Assembly: GCF_000011205.1 (NCBI RefSeq)
Contig: NC_003106.2
Coordinates: 1,440,001 to 1,504,000, forward strand
Direction of reading: 5' to 3'
Source: Sulfurisphaera tokodaii str. 7
GTDB taxonomy: Archaea > Thermoproteota > Thermoprotei_A > Sulfolobales > Sulfolobaceae
DNA: 64,000 bases
Shown: in pieces, positions 11,247-19,614 of the stretch
Layout: every line of letters starts with the position of its first letter
How positions within the stretch are numbered: the first letter of the stretch is position 1
Translations under genes and position numbers: made by a program
The notes under the pieces: generated by a model
Databases searched by the model: none
Seen by the model: the letters and a program-made list of their open reading frames with translations, nothing else
Told to the model about the DNA's origin: nothing

Positions 11247-12936
11247 TCACCTGCTTTAATCTTCCTCCAGGAGGTAATGTGGGTAATGCTAATTCTTCTT
11301 TATCGACCGGAATTCTTATTACTGCAGGAATATTTTCTTTCATAGCTGTTTTAAGTGATTTTTCTATTTCTTCATAAGAAGTAGCGTTAAATCCTAGAGC
11401 TCCAAATGCCTCTGCTAATTTTACGAAATCTGGCGAGGGTCCGTAGTCTACTCCTACAATTCTGTTTCCAAAGAACAAATCTTGAACTTGCCTTACTAGA
11501 CCTAATGTCCTATTATCAAACACTACTGATATAATTGGAATATGCTCATCCACAGCAGTAGCGAGATTATTTCCAGTCATTAAGAAAGACCCATCACCAT
11601 CCAGATCCACTACAACCTTATCTGGTTTAGCTAATTTAGCTCCCATTGCAGCTGGTAAACCAAATCCCATTGTTCCCATACCAGTCGAAGATAAAAACGT
11701 TCTAGGTTCTAATACTTCCCAGAATACTTCTGCCCACATTTGATGTTGTCCCACACCAGTAGTTACTATAGCATCTCTAGGTATCGTATTCCTTATTGTC
11801 TTTAATATCTTCCATGGTTTTAGTTTATTTGGTTCGTCATAATAATAGAATTGTGAGTAATATTCCTTATATTCTTTTACTCTTTTTATCCAGGCGCTAT
11901 GATCATTCTTTTTACCTACTTCGTATATTGCTTTCATCAATTCCCTAAGTAGAATTTTTGCATTACCTACAAGATTTACATCAACTTTTATTGCTCTTTC
12001 TCCATCTGAGGGATCTATGTTAATCATTATGAATTTCTTTCTTGTCTCAATCATTTCATCGTATGAAGTAAAGGTTCTATCACTAAACCTAGCTCCAATA
12101 ACTAACATAGCATCTGATTCTAAGGCAGCCATTGAAGCTTCTGCTCTTCCATAGTATCCCATGGCACCGAAATATAGTGGGTGGTCATGTGGTATAGCGG
12201 ACTTACCAGGGAATGTTGATACTATTGGAATATGCAAATACTCGGCAAGTTCAAGAACCTCTTGTGTTGCGTTAGACCATACAACACCAGTTCCTACTAA
12301 AATTATAGGTCTCTCAGCATTTACCAGTATTTCTGCAGCTTTCTTTAACTTCTGTCTATCAATTATTGTAGGAAACTCTTTGTAACCTTTTACCATGGGT
12401 TTTTCTGGCCATTTTACTTCCTCAACTTTTTCATAGAAAATATCTCTAGGTATGTCAACAACTACAGGTCCTGGTCTACCTGTTGTTGCTATATAGAATG
12501 CATTCTTTATCCAAATTGGAATTTCTTCTAATTTCTTTACTTCTACAACGTATTTTGTAATATGTTCAAATATACCCATGGCATCGGCTTCCTGGAATGC
12601 CATTTTTCCAATGGAATTTCTAGGTACTTGTCCAGTTATTGCTATAACTGGCGAGGAATCCCAGTATGCTGTTATTAGGCCAGTAACTAAGTTTGTTGCA
12701 CCAGGACCGGATGTTGCTGTACATACTCCCGGTATTCCTGAAGCTCTTGCATACCCATCAGCTGCATGAGCGGCAGCTTGTTCATGTCTCATTAATACGT
12801 GTCTTAGTTCTCCATTTTGTAAGTCTTCAATAAATGCGTCATAAAGTTGCATATTGGATAGGCCAGGTATTCCGAATATTACTTTTACTCCTTCTCTTTT
12901 TAGAGCATCTATTGTTATTCTAGCCCCTGTTGGCAT
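11218..12936 (-). CDS. ilvB: Acetolactate synthase large subunit
   Basis: Thiamine-diphosphate enzyme that makes acetolactate from pyruvate. At 572 residues it has the usual three domains: an N-terminal domain with the catalytic glutamate (E52 in RHEQAAAHAADGYARASG), a central FAD-type domain, and the C-terminal ThDP/metal motif GDGSFLMTGNNLATAVD. The start ATG 12936 has GAGGTG eight bases upstream. First gene of the ilvBNC unit, with its own promoter upstream. Confidence 0.97.
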
Positions 12937-13124
12937 TATAGTAACACCTCTTTAGAATTATTTCTTTTATAGTTAATTTGTGCTTGTTCAAAGTTATCTT
13001 TGACTTGAGGAAAAGAATTAGACTTGGAGGGTACAGTCACCTATCATCTTTTTCACAGACTCTACATAAGAAGTTAAACTTTTTAAGCATTACTATTTTT
13101 CTTTTCACAAAAATTAATGGAGAA
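12937..13124 (-). promoter_or_regulatory. ilv promoter region with inverted repeat
   Basis: The 188 bases upstream of ilvB hold no gene I can support. On the minus strand there is a TATA-like CTATAAAAG (plus-strand 12964-12972) about 32 bases before the ATG, followed by GAGGTG. Just upstream lies a perfect inverted repeat, TCAAAG-TTAT-CTTTGA (12988-13003), placed where an archaeal activator or repressor would bind. A second TATA-like AT-rich element near 13077-13087 could give a longer leader. Confidence 0.5.
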
Positions 13125-13616
13125 TTAAAAACTTTTTATTTTTTCAAGTATCTGCTTGTGATGAATTATATCTGACCACATTTCTAAACATTTTATATTG
13201 CCCAAATATAACCATGTATTACCAAAATGTACTCTTCTATCATCGATAAACATTATCTCATCTGGTTTTAAATATATCCCCTTTTCTCTCATTTTATCTA
13301 TAATTTCCGCAATAAAAATAAACTTAAATGGGTAATCTTTAGATGTAATAATATCAAAATATTCTCTTATTTTAAGAAGATCAAGGATTTCATATGTTTT
13401 TTCTGGTAAATTCCAAGTCGCTAACCCAATAAACAATCCCATGTCTTTTAAACTCTTTAATGTGTCTCTAACTTCTGGAAATAATGTAAGTCTATTACCC
13501 TCTGAATCCTCGATTGAATTCTCGTTAATTAGTTTATAAGGTTTTTTAAAGATAGAAATATTATAATGATCCCATAGAGTTTTGTCGGCATCAAACACTA
13601 CTATCTTTATCATCAT
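13125..13616 (-). CDS. HAD-superfamily phosphatase (magnesium-dependent phosphatase-1 type)
   Basis: A 163-residue haloacid-dehalogenase fold protein. Motif I is FDADKT (residues 8-13), with both aspartates needed for phosphoryl transfer; motif II is in GLATWN; motif III/IV is in [14 protein letters not shown]. Size and the absence of a cap domain resemble the MDP-1 group of small phosphatases that act on proteins or sugars. The substrate cannot be read from sequence. It overlaps the GTPase upstream by 26 bases, so the two are co-transcribed. Confidence 0.8.
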   Translation of the reverse strand: MMIKIVVFDADKTLWDHYNISIFKKPYKLINENSIEDSEGNRLTLFPEVRDTLKSLKDMGLFIGLATWNLPEKTYEILDLLKIREYFDIITSKDYPFKFIFIAEIIDKMREKGIYLKPDEIMFIDDRRVHFGNTWLYLGNIKCLEMWSDIIHHKQILEKIKSF

Positions 13617-14388
13617 TCATAGATAAAGGAGGGACATAATAAATAATTTTGCCCTTGTGATAATCTCTTATAAACGCTTTTGCTGCTTCTTCTATGTTAG
13701 GCTCTTTAGTGGATTTATATAACCATCCTCTTTTTAACGCTAATTTTTCAAAAAACTCATAGGGAGAATTAAAAGTTATATTATATGTCTCCTTAATAGC
13801 ATTTGGATTATATTTTATAATTCTTAGTAAGAGCATTTCCCCTGCCTTAACTGGATCTTCAAGTTTTTCTACACTTATTCCTCTAATGACTTTCTCTAAT
13901 TCATTTCCGTCTGGGGGTATGATACCTGGTGAATCCCATGCATATATTTTTGAGTCTATTTTGAACTTTTGGATGGTTTTCGTATAACCATATGCCATTG
14001 GTATTTTTGAAGTTGAAGCAGAATGCTTTCCCTTTAATGCATTAATAATAGAAGATTTCCCCGTTTTGGGATATCCTACAAATATTACTGTTCCCTCTTT
14101 TCCTCTTAATAACTCTTTTATTTTATCACGTAGAATTTTAGTACCTAAATGCATGGTCGCTGAAATATATATCGCATTTTTTCCTTCATTCTCAAATATC
14201 TTTTTCCATCCTTCTAAAATTTCTCTAGGAATTAAATCTGCTTTATTAAGAACTATTAAGATCTTCCTTTCCCTATTAAGTGCATATTCCTCTAATTTTT
14301 TTGACCTAGTCAAATCTGGCTCTCTAGCATCTATTACCTCTATTACTAAGTCTGATTTATTAATAAATCTAAGTACTTCCCTAATCAT
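13591..14388 (-). CDS. Circularly permuted GTPase (YlqF/RbgA-YawG family)
   Basis: The GTPase motifs occur in permuted order: G4 NKAD at 48-51, G5 SAT near 76, then G1 GYPKTGKSS at 105-113 and G3 DSPG at 152-155. This order defines the family of ribosome-assembly GTPases related to bacterial RbgA/YlqF and eukaryotic LSG1/NOG2, so a role in large-subunit maturation is likely. Length (265) matches. It is divergent from the gene at 14422, with only 33 bases between the starts. Confidence 0.88.
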   Translation of the reverse strand: MIREVLRFINKSDLVIEVIDAREPDLTRSKKLEEYALNRERKILIVLNKADLIPREILEGWKKIFENEGKNAIYISATMHLGTKILRDKIKELLRGKEGTVIFVGYPKTGKSSIINALKGKHSASTSKIPMAYGYTKTIQKFKIDSKIYAWDSPGIIPPDGNELEKVIRGISVEKLEDPVKAGEMLLLRIIKYNPNAIKETYNITFNSPYEFFEKLALKRGWLYKSTKEPNIEEAAKAFIRDYHKGKIIYYVPPLSMNDDKDSSV

Positions 14389-14421
14389 TCACTTTATTTT
14401 TTTAGCAACTGAGTTATATAT

Positions 14422-15372
14422 ATGCCAATTGGAAGTATAGCGGTTTTTGACGAGGGCGTTTTCAATGGTTTCATAGAGTATGATGCCCTAGTTGAAGGGG
14501 TTAAATTAACATCAAGAGAAAGAGAAATGGAATATACATTTGACATAGAAAGAAAGGCTGAAAAAGTCTATGTAATACTAAATATAGAAAGAAAAAAGTT
14601 CTTGGAACCAAAATGGAGATTATGGTTAAACGAATTTTCATTAACGAAAGAGTTTAGACCCAACATAGAAGTTGATTCTGGCAATACCATTATATCGTCT
14701 ATAATATATGATATAACTCCAATAGTAAAGCAGGGTAAAAATGTTTTTTCAATAGTATATAAAGGCCTAGATAGTATAACCGTGGATAGTGTTGGTCATA
14801 TAATATTTTATCCAGTAAGAGAATTCGAAACAAGATATCAACTATATGCGGGATCTTTACTATTGAAACCTAAAGAGAGTGTAGAGTTTACTTGTTATGG
14901 TGAATGTTATATTATTGCGAAGAATCCTAGTAAAGATACTAAAGTAAACATAGGAACTAGTGAAGTTACAGGTGATAATGAAGTAGCCGATATAAAGATA
15001 GAAAAGGAGGGTAATGTGAGTATAATATTTTCAGCTCCAGAGAATTTTAAAAACTATGGAAGAGTATATTCTTTCTATTCGTTAAAATATAAAGTACCCA
15101 CAATTGATATTAAAGCTGAAGCAATTGTTAGGGATGGATATATTGAAATAAAATTAGTAAACAATAGTGAAATTGATTTAGATAAAGTGTTAGCAAATTT
15201 ATTCCTTAATAGCATATCCATTAACTTCAAAAGTTTCAATAATATAAACAAGGGACAAATTATTGAATATAAAATTCCTCTGAATAATTCTAAGGGAAAT
15301 TTAAATCTTAGAGTTGTAGGAATAAAAGCAGGATATAGAAAGATTTTTGATATAAATGTGTTAAATAGGTAA
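14422..15372 (+). CDS. Conserved Sulfolobales protein of unknown function, beta-rich
   Basis: I do not recognise this 316-residue protein. It has no signal peptide or membrane helix. The pattern is strongly beta (alternating hydrophobic stretches such as KVYVILNIERKK and GNVSIIFSAPENF), suggesting two or three stacked beta-sandwich domains. The C-terminal part, from about residue 220, resembles CARDB/Ig-like modules (AEAIVRDGYIEIKLVNNSEIDL). One CYGEC motif near residue 155 could form a disulfide. ATG 14422 follows an AT-rich stretch without a Shine-Dalgarno sequence. It converges on the lipid prenyltransferase gene and overlaps it by 12 bases. Confidence 0.7.
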   Translation: MPIGSIAVFDEGVFNGFIEYDALVEGVKLTSREREMEYTFDIERKAEKVYVILNIERKKFLEPKWRLWLNEFSLTKEFRPNIEVDSGNTIISSIIYDITPIVKQGKNVFSIVYKGLDSITVDSVGHIIFYPVREFETRYQLYAGSLLLKPKESVEFTCYGECYIIAKNPSKDTKVNIGTSEVTGDNEVADIKIEKEGNVSIIFSAPENFKNYGRVYSFYSLKYKVPTIDIKAEAIVRDGYIEIKLVNNSEIDLDKVLANLFLNSISINFKSFNNINKGQIIEYKIPLNNSKGNLNLRVVGIKAGYRKIFDINVLNR

Positions 15373-16197
15373 TGTTCCTAATGCAAATAAAATTAATGTT
15401 CCTAAAGCATAAACTTTCATATAAGCTCTAGCTTTTGAAGCACTTTCTATATCATGTCTTAGTAATACTACTAGGATAAGTATAATGTCCAAGAATAATA
15501 TTCCAATTAAGTAAATTATGTTGAACCCAAAGAAATAAGGAATAAAAGATGTTACTATGAGTATTACCAGTATAATTTTAGATATAAACCAAGTCTTCTC
15601 AATACCTACTCTTACTGCAAGCGTCTTGACACCATTAGTCATATCACCCTTTACATCTTCTATTCCCTTTACGAATTCTCTAGTTAAAGTGAAGAAAAAT
15701 ATGTATAATGTGGGTATTAATGTCCTAATAACCCATGATCCTTCAAAAAATGCCAGACCTCCGTAAAATGCTGAAAGAGCCGATGTTAAGGCTACTATTA
15801 AATTACCTACTAATCCTTGTTTCTTTAAGTCTTTAGCATAGTAATATAAAGCTAAAACAGTTAGTAAAGCTATTATAAATGCATAAATGTTTAGTAAAAC
15901 TGATAATACTATACCAACTAAAAACAAAACTATTGATAATGATCTAGCTCTTGAGATTTTTATCCTACCCGATGGTAAGGGTCTATTTGGTTTATTTATT
16001 TTATCAATCTCGATATCAAAAACATCATTAATTATGTAGCCTCCAGCAGCGATAACAGAAACAACAATCATTGCAAGGATAAGTTTTATTGGTACTATTT
16101 TCCATTCAGAAGCAACAACATAGCCCATAAATACGGAAATAGCAGAGCCTATAACGTTATGTATTCTTACAAGTTCAAAATAAGCTTTTACTGACAT
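15361..16197 (-). CDS. Digeranylgeranylglyceryl phosphate synthase (UbiA family)
   Basis: Membrane prenyltransferase that adds the second geranylgeranyl chain to geranylgeranylglyceryl phosphate, making the archaeal diether lipid core. The 278-residue protein has about eight to nine membrane helices. The first aspartate-rich motif NDVFDIEID is at residues 57-65, followed by KPNRPLPSG, which is the UbiA signature; the second motif lies near KGIEDVKGD. DGGGP synthase is the usual archaeal member of this size. UbiA paralogues with other acceptors cannot be excluded. A flavoprotein that resembles lipid geranylgeranyl reductases is encoded on the same strand nearby. Confidence 0.88.
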   Translation of the reverse strand: MSVKAYFELVRIHNVIGSAISVFMGYVVASEWKIVPIKLILAMIVVSVIAAGGYIINDVFDIEIDKINKPNRPLPSGRIKISRARSLSIVLFLVGIVLSVLLNIYAFIIALLTVLALYYYAKDLKKQGLVGNLIVALTSALSAFYGGLAFFEGSWVIRTLIPTLYIFFFTLTREFVKGIEDVKGDMTNGVKTLAVRVGIEKTWFISKIILVILIVTSFIPYFFGFNIIYLIGILFLDIILILVVLLRHDIESASKARAYMKVYALGTLILFALGTLPI

Positions 16198-16240
16198 TTT
16201 TCATATATTGATTTACTAGGAAATTAAAAAGGTGATTTTA

Positions 16241-16438
16241 GTGGTATCACAAGAAGAAATTGAAAAAGCTGAAAAGTACTTTAAGAATGTTATTTCGGTG
16301 GGGGAAATCATTGCTTTGAGGGAGTTAAAAGCTATAGGAATTAATAATCCTGAGGAAGTAATAAGTAAACTAATGGAAATGGGTGTAATCGAAAAAGGCG
16401 AAGGATGTTATAATCTAGTACGGAAAAGAAGTGAATGA
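16241..16438 (+). CDS. Small winged-helix-like protein, function unknown
   Basis: A 65-residue protein with three predicted helices and a short beta-hairpin end ([23 protein letters not shown]), a pattern like the core of a winged helix. The start was set at GTG 16241, because GGTGAT lies four bases upstream; GTG 16232 in the same frame would be inside that site. The last 31 bases overlap the end of the convergent flavoprotein gene. Confidence 0.6.
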   Translation: MVSQEEIEKAEKYFKNVISVGEIIALRELKAIGINNPEEVISKLMEMGVIEKGEGCYNLVRKRSE

Positions 16439-17331
16439 AAATCGAATTCTTCGTTTACACTTAATGTTTTATCCTTCAAGACTCTGAAAGCTAATGGCAA
16501 AACTACTCTCCAAGTTTTTTCCAGAATTGTTGTCAATCTAAACTGTTTATTTATTTCGTTTTTCAATTTGTTAAATTTACTTAAGTGTAAAGAATTATCA
16601 TTTTCATAAACTAGTTTAGGTATTGTTTCTAACATTTCTCCGATAGAAAAAATCCCACCTCCAGTAAATATTTTAATTAAACCTAACGTATCACCTATAC
16701 CGTACTTATATACTGGTTTAGCTCTTGGTATCGAGCCTCCATGTATGTCTATAATTCTCTTGTTTACTTTAGGGATAAATAGTTTGGGATCATAATAAGA
16801 TAATGAACCTACTAATGTCCCATAACTAAGTGGGACTATCCATCCGAAACCTGCTGGATTCCTAGGATCAAAGAATACTTCTATACTGTCACTTTCAATT
16901 GGTTCTGTTAGATATTCGATAGCTTTAATCCATTTAGCTTTTCCTTTCCAGCCAGAAGCATCAATGATTTTTCCTTCATATTTCTCGTTATTTGCAAGAA
17001 GTTTATTACTATTTTCTATTTTTACATCGGTAGATTTTTTGACTTTAAGATTTTCTTCCAAATATTTTTCAAGTTTTAGTCTATTTAATCTTACTATGTT
17101 TGTTCTAACTTCAAATGATATATTTGAGTAATGAAAAATAATTTTCTTAAAGTAAGAATCGATAAATTCACTAGATATTCCTAACTTTGAAAAAGTATTA
17201 TAACTTATAATTCCAGTACATTTTTTTCCTAGTTCTCTTTTTCTATCAAATACTATTACACTTTCATCTTTTAATTTCCATGCAGTTAGTAAACCTGCTA
17301 TGCCTCCTCCTACTATTAAAATTCTGATGAT
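16408..17331 (-). CDS. FAD-dependent oxidoreductase resembling geranylgeranyl reductases, non-canonical start
   Basis: Read from the plausible start, the product is about 307 residues. The N-terminus [18 protein letters not shown] is a classic FAD-binding Rossmann motif; later come the GYGWI-like [14 protein letters not shown] and a [15 protein letters not shown] segment, both typical of the geranylgeranyl reductase/RebC-like flavoprotein group that saturates prenyl chains. It is shorter than the characterised Sulfolobus lipid reductase (about 450 residues), so the substrate is open. No ATG, GTG or TTG exists in frame between the stop TAG at 17334-17332 and residue 90; ATC 17331, ATC 17328 or ATT 17322 are the only nearby candidates, with TGAGG seven bases before ATC 17331. 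It overlaps the decarboxylase gene by 16 bases. Confidence 0.72.
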   Translation of the reverse strand: MIRILIVGGGIAGLLTAWKLKDESVIVFDRKRELGKKCTGIISYNTFSKLGISSEFIDSYFKKIIFHYSNISFEVRTNIVRLNRLKLEKYLEENLKVKKSTDVKIENSNKLLANNEKYEGKIIDASGWKGKAKWIKAIEYLTEPIESDSIEVFFDPRNPAGFGWIVPLSYGTLVGSLSYYDPKLFIPKVNKRIIDIHGGSIPRAKPVYKYGIGDTLGLIKIFTGGGIFSIGEMLETIPKLVYENDNSLHLSKFNKLKNEINKQFRLTTILEKTWRVVLPLAFRVLKDKTLSVNEEFDFHSLLFRTRL

Positions 17332-17684
17332 CTATCAGCCTCATTTATTGTATATCTTTTAGCTTTTAATTCATTAACTATGTACATAAATGCTTTATAA
17401 GGATCTGTGTGAGCACCACAAGAGTATACGTCAACTGTTGCAAAGTTATACTCTGGCCAAGTGTGTATAGTAATATGACTCTCTAAAACAATTGCAACTA
17501 CACTTACTCCTTCTCCTATTTTCCACGATTTAATATCAAGTAATGTCATATTGCCTACTTTTGCAGCTTCTTTTACAATTTCTTCTAATCTTTTTACGTC
17601 TTTCAGAACTTCGTTGTCGCACTCATATAAGCTTCCATATACTTGTCTTCCGACAACTTTTGGTGTGCTGACGACCCCCATCAT
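17316..17684 (-). CDS. Pyruvoyl-dependent AdoMet/arginine decarboxylase proenzyme
   Basis: Polyamine-pathway decarboxylase of the AdoMetDC family. The self-cleavage site is Glu-Ser in [13 protein letters not shown] (E68-S69 counting from ATG 17684), where the serine becomes the pyruvoyl group; the cysteine in [12 protein letters not shown] is the usual proton donor. Crenarchaea carry two paralogues, an S-adenosylmethionine decarboxylase and an arginine decarboxylase derived from it; I cannot decide between them from motifs alone, though the NEADRSSEF tail and context lean slightly to the arginine enzyme. The TATA element at 17721-17730 predicts transcription start near 17700, which makes GTG 17702 unlikely and favours ATG 17684 or 17681. 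Confidence 0.85.
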   Translation of the reverse strand: MMGVVSTPKVVGRQVYGSLYECDNEVLKDVKRLEEIVKEAAKVGNMTLLDIKSWKIGEGVSVVAIVLESHITIHTWPEYNFATVDVYSCGAHTDPYKAFMYIVNELKAKRYTINEADRSSEF

Positions 17685-17698
17685 ACCCCAAACCCCCC
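17675..17698 (-). promoter_or_regulatory. G-rich segment spanning the decarboxylase start codon
   Basis: On the mRNA-like strand this stretch reads G6-TTT-G4-TATGAT-G5, so 15 of 24 bases are G in an otherwise AT-rich region, and the start codon lies in the second spacer. The predicted transcript begins about at its 5' edge. It could form a two-layer G-quadruplex or other stable structure that hides the start. Confidence 0.45.
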
Positions 17699-17801
17699 AC
17701 ACTATAAGCCCGCTATCTTCATTTTTAAATTTTAATATCCTTGCACCCCTTTCTATCTCAAGTAATTTTTTATTGATGTTTTGAAAATAGTATTGTAAAC
17801 A
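17699..17801. promoter_or_regulatory. Divergent promoter region, decarboxylase / DUF211
   Basis: For the minus-strand decarboxylase a TATA-like ATTTAAAAAT occupies 17721-17730. For the plus-strand DUF211 gene a T-rich element (TTTTTTATTG, about 17766-17775) lies about 30 bases before GTG 17802. The roughly 40 bases between them would be shared by both promoters. Confidence 0.5.
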
Positions 17802-18092
17802 GTGATTACGTTGCCTATAAGACGTCTTGTTTTAGATGTTTTAAAACCTATAAGAGGTACATCAATAGTTGATCTAGCCGAAAAAATTTCAAGTATAGAA
17901 GGAGTTGATGGTGTAAATATTAGTGTTACTGATATGGACGTAGAGACTATGGGATTAATGATAGTTATAGAGGGTAGTAATTTAAACTTTGAAGAAATAA
18001 AGAAATTATTAGAAGAAGAAGGATGTGCTATTCATAGCATTGATGAGGTAGCAAGTGGAAATAAAATAGTAGAGGGGAGAAAAGAAGCATGA
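17802..18092 (+). CDS. DUF211 protein
   Basis: A 96-residue archaeal protein of the DUF211 family, recognised from [10 protein letters not shown] near the start, [10 protein letters not shown] and the end motif IHSIDEV. The family has a ferredoxin-like fold and no established biochemical role. The start is GTG 17802 or TTG 17811; the latter gives an N-terminus closer to the conserved region. It overlaps the tRNA-thiolation gene by four bases (ATGA), suggesting joint expression. Confidence 0.85.
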   Translation: MITLPIRRLVLDVLKPIRGTSIVDLAEKISSIEGVDGVNISVTDMDVETMGLMIVIEGSNLNFEEIKKLLEEEGCAIHSIDEVASGNKIVEGRKEA

Positions 18093-19057
18093 TATGTGAT
18101 GTTTGTAGAATTAGGGAAGCGGAAATTTATCAACCTCATACCGGAAGAAGATTATGTAGGCAATGTTTCATAGAAGATATAAGAAAAAGAGTAGAAAAAG
18201 AGGCAGAAATTATAGGGTTGCAAAAAGCCAAGAAAATTTTGCTTGCTGTATCTGGTGGGAAAGATAGTTTTGTACTAGCCGATACTTTAGCATCTTTTAT
18301 TGATCATAATAAATTGATAGCTTATAACATAGTTGAGGGAATACATGGTTATAATAGAAAGGAACAAGTAGAACAGCTTAAGAAATTTCTTACTGATTTA
18401 GGAATCGAATTAATAGAAGATAGTTTCAAGGACAGTGTAGGATATACTTTGGACGAGATGGTTAAATCTTCTATGGAAAAGGGCCTGAATGTTTCCGCTT
18501 GTACTTTTTGTGGTGGTTTTAGAAGAAAATTAATAAATAATGCTGGTAGAATGGTTAACGCAGACTATGTAGCTACTGGGCACAATCTTGATGATGAAGT
18601 GCAAGCTATAGTAATTAATTTGATTAGAGGGGATTTAATTAGGCTTATAAGATTTGGTGACAAACCGCTTAAATTAAGTTCAAAGTTTGTACTTAGGGTA
18701 AAACCTTTAAGGAAAATATATGAATGGGAAACTACTATGTATGCTTACTATAAAGGATATAACTTTCAAGAAGTTGAATGTCCTTATATAACTACAAGAC
18801 CTACCTTAAGAGCAAAAGTTAGAGAATTACTTTACATTTTAGAAGAGACTAAGCCTGGTTCACTATTAAATATTATTGAGGAATTTGATAAAATTTCGGA
18901 AAATGTTAGAAAAGAATACTCAACCACTTCTGAACTAAGAGAATTACCAAGATGTAAGATATGTGGAGAGCCTACTAGTTATGGAAGAGAAATTTGCAAA
19001 AATTGTGAACTTTTAATTAAGTCTGGACTTCTTCACCAGAACTTACCTATATCATAG
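18089..19057 (+). CDS. tRNA 2-thiolation enzyme of the TtuA/Ncs6 family
   Basis: Adenylates and thiolates uridine in tRNA using a sulfur carrier. The 322-residue protein starts with a zinc site (C3-x2-C6, C23-x2-C26), then the PP-loop SGGKDS at 55-60, the iron-sulfur cysteines C138 and C141 in CTFCGGFRR with C231 as the probable third ligand, and ends with a second zinc site (RCKICGEP...CKNCE). This is the TtuA arrangement. Archaeal members may act on U54 (TtuA) or U34 (Ncs6/NcsA); the sequence alone does not separate these. The end overlaps the adenosyltransferase gene on the other strand by 25 bases. Confidence 0.9.
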   Translation: MICDVCRIREAEIYQPHTGRRLCRQCFIEDIRKRVEKEAEIIGLQKAKKILLAVSGGKDSFVLADTLASFIDHNKLIAYNIVEGIHGYNRKEQVEQLKKFLTDLGIELIEDSFKDSVGYTLDEMVKSSMEKGLNVSACTFCGGFRRKLINNAGRMVNADYVATGHNLDDEVQAIVINLIRGDLIRLIRFGDKPLKLSSKFVLRVKPLRKIYEWETTMYAYYKGYNFQEVECPYITTRPTLRAKVRELLYILEETKPGSLLNIIEEFDKISENVRKEYSTTSELRELPRCKICGEPTSYGREICKNCELLIKSGLLHQNLPIS

Positions 19058-19566
19058 ATTTTTTCACTTACATTTCTCCTTTTGTTTGCAACTAATGCCA
19101 TTGCAAATAAAAGTGATGATAATCTATTTAAATAGACTATAATCATCCGATTAATTTCTGGTAGTTCTTTGGTATATTTAACTGCATTTCTTTCAACTCT
19201 TCTTGCTACTGATCTAGTTACATGTAATACTGAGGCTTCTTCCGAACCACCTGGAATAACAAATAGTTTTACTGGTCCGCTTTCTTTTCTATATTCTACA
19301 GTTCTTTCTTCCAACCATTTTACGTATTTTTCATCAATTTTCTTTTTACTACTTTGAGTAGAGAGATCTTCGCCTATTTCAAAAAGTTCAACTTGTACTC
19401 TTTCTAAATCTTTTTTCATATCTTCCCAAGGTATTTTTGATATAGCAAAACCTATAAAAGAGTTTAATTCATCAAGATCCCCTAGAAAATTAACTAAAGG
19501 AGAATCTTTTCCTACTCTTTTATTTATTACGTTAGTATTTCCATCATCACCAGATTTTGTAAACAC
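19033..19566 (-). CDS. Cob(I)alamin adenosyltransferase, PduO type
   Basis: Transfers adenosyl from ATP to cob(I)alamin to make coenzyme B12. The 177-residue protein has the PduO pattern: [10 protein letters not shown] at the start (ATP-binding loop), [10 protein letters not shown], and the helix [11 protein letters not shown] with the conserved arginine and glutamate near the active site. Adenosylcobalamin is needed by enzymes such as methylmalonyl-CoA mutase; a B12-binding radical SAM gene is also in this window. Start ATG 19566 is divergent from leuS. Confidence 0.93.
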   Translation of the reverse strand: MFTKSGDDGNTNVINKRVGKDSPLVNFLGDLDELNSFIGFAISKIPWEDMKKDLERVQVELFEIGEDLSTQSSKKKIDEKYVKWLEERTVEYRKESGPVKLFVIPGGSEEASVLHVTRSVARRVERNAVKYTKELPEINRMIIVYLNRLSSLLFAMALVANKRRNVSEKIYDIGKFW

Positions 19567-19570
19567 AACA

Positions 19571-19614
19571 TAATTTAAATATTCGAGGTTATAAAGGTGT
19601 TTTGGTGATCTAGG
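19571..19614 (+). promoter_or_regulatory. Promoter and ribosome-binding site of leuS
   Basis: A TATA-like AATTTAAATAT (19572-19582) predicts transcription start near 19602. The short leader then contains GGTGATC (19604-19610), a seven-base match to the complement of the Sulfolobus 16S 3' end, five bases (TAGG plus spacing) before ATT 19615. The site therefore points to ATT as the start codon. Confidence 0.65.

Noticed and set aside
12937-13124. A C/D-box small RNA in the ilvB upstream gap
   Set aside because: A GATGAT sequence on the minus strand resembles a C box, but no matching D box (CTGA) lies at a suitable distance.
12978-13175. A 65-residue frame on the plus strand between ilvB and the HAD gene
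   Set aside because: It runs into the HAD gene antisense, has no ribosome-binding site or recognisable pattern, and its composition looks random.
16408-17061. A 217-residue protein starting at TTG 17061 as the complete flavoprotein
   Set aside because: The same frame continues without a stop for 90 codons upstream and encodes the FAD-binding GGGIAGL motif, so the short version would lack its cofactor site.
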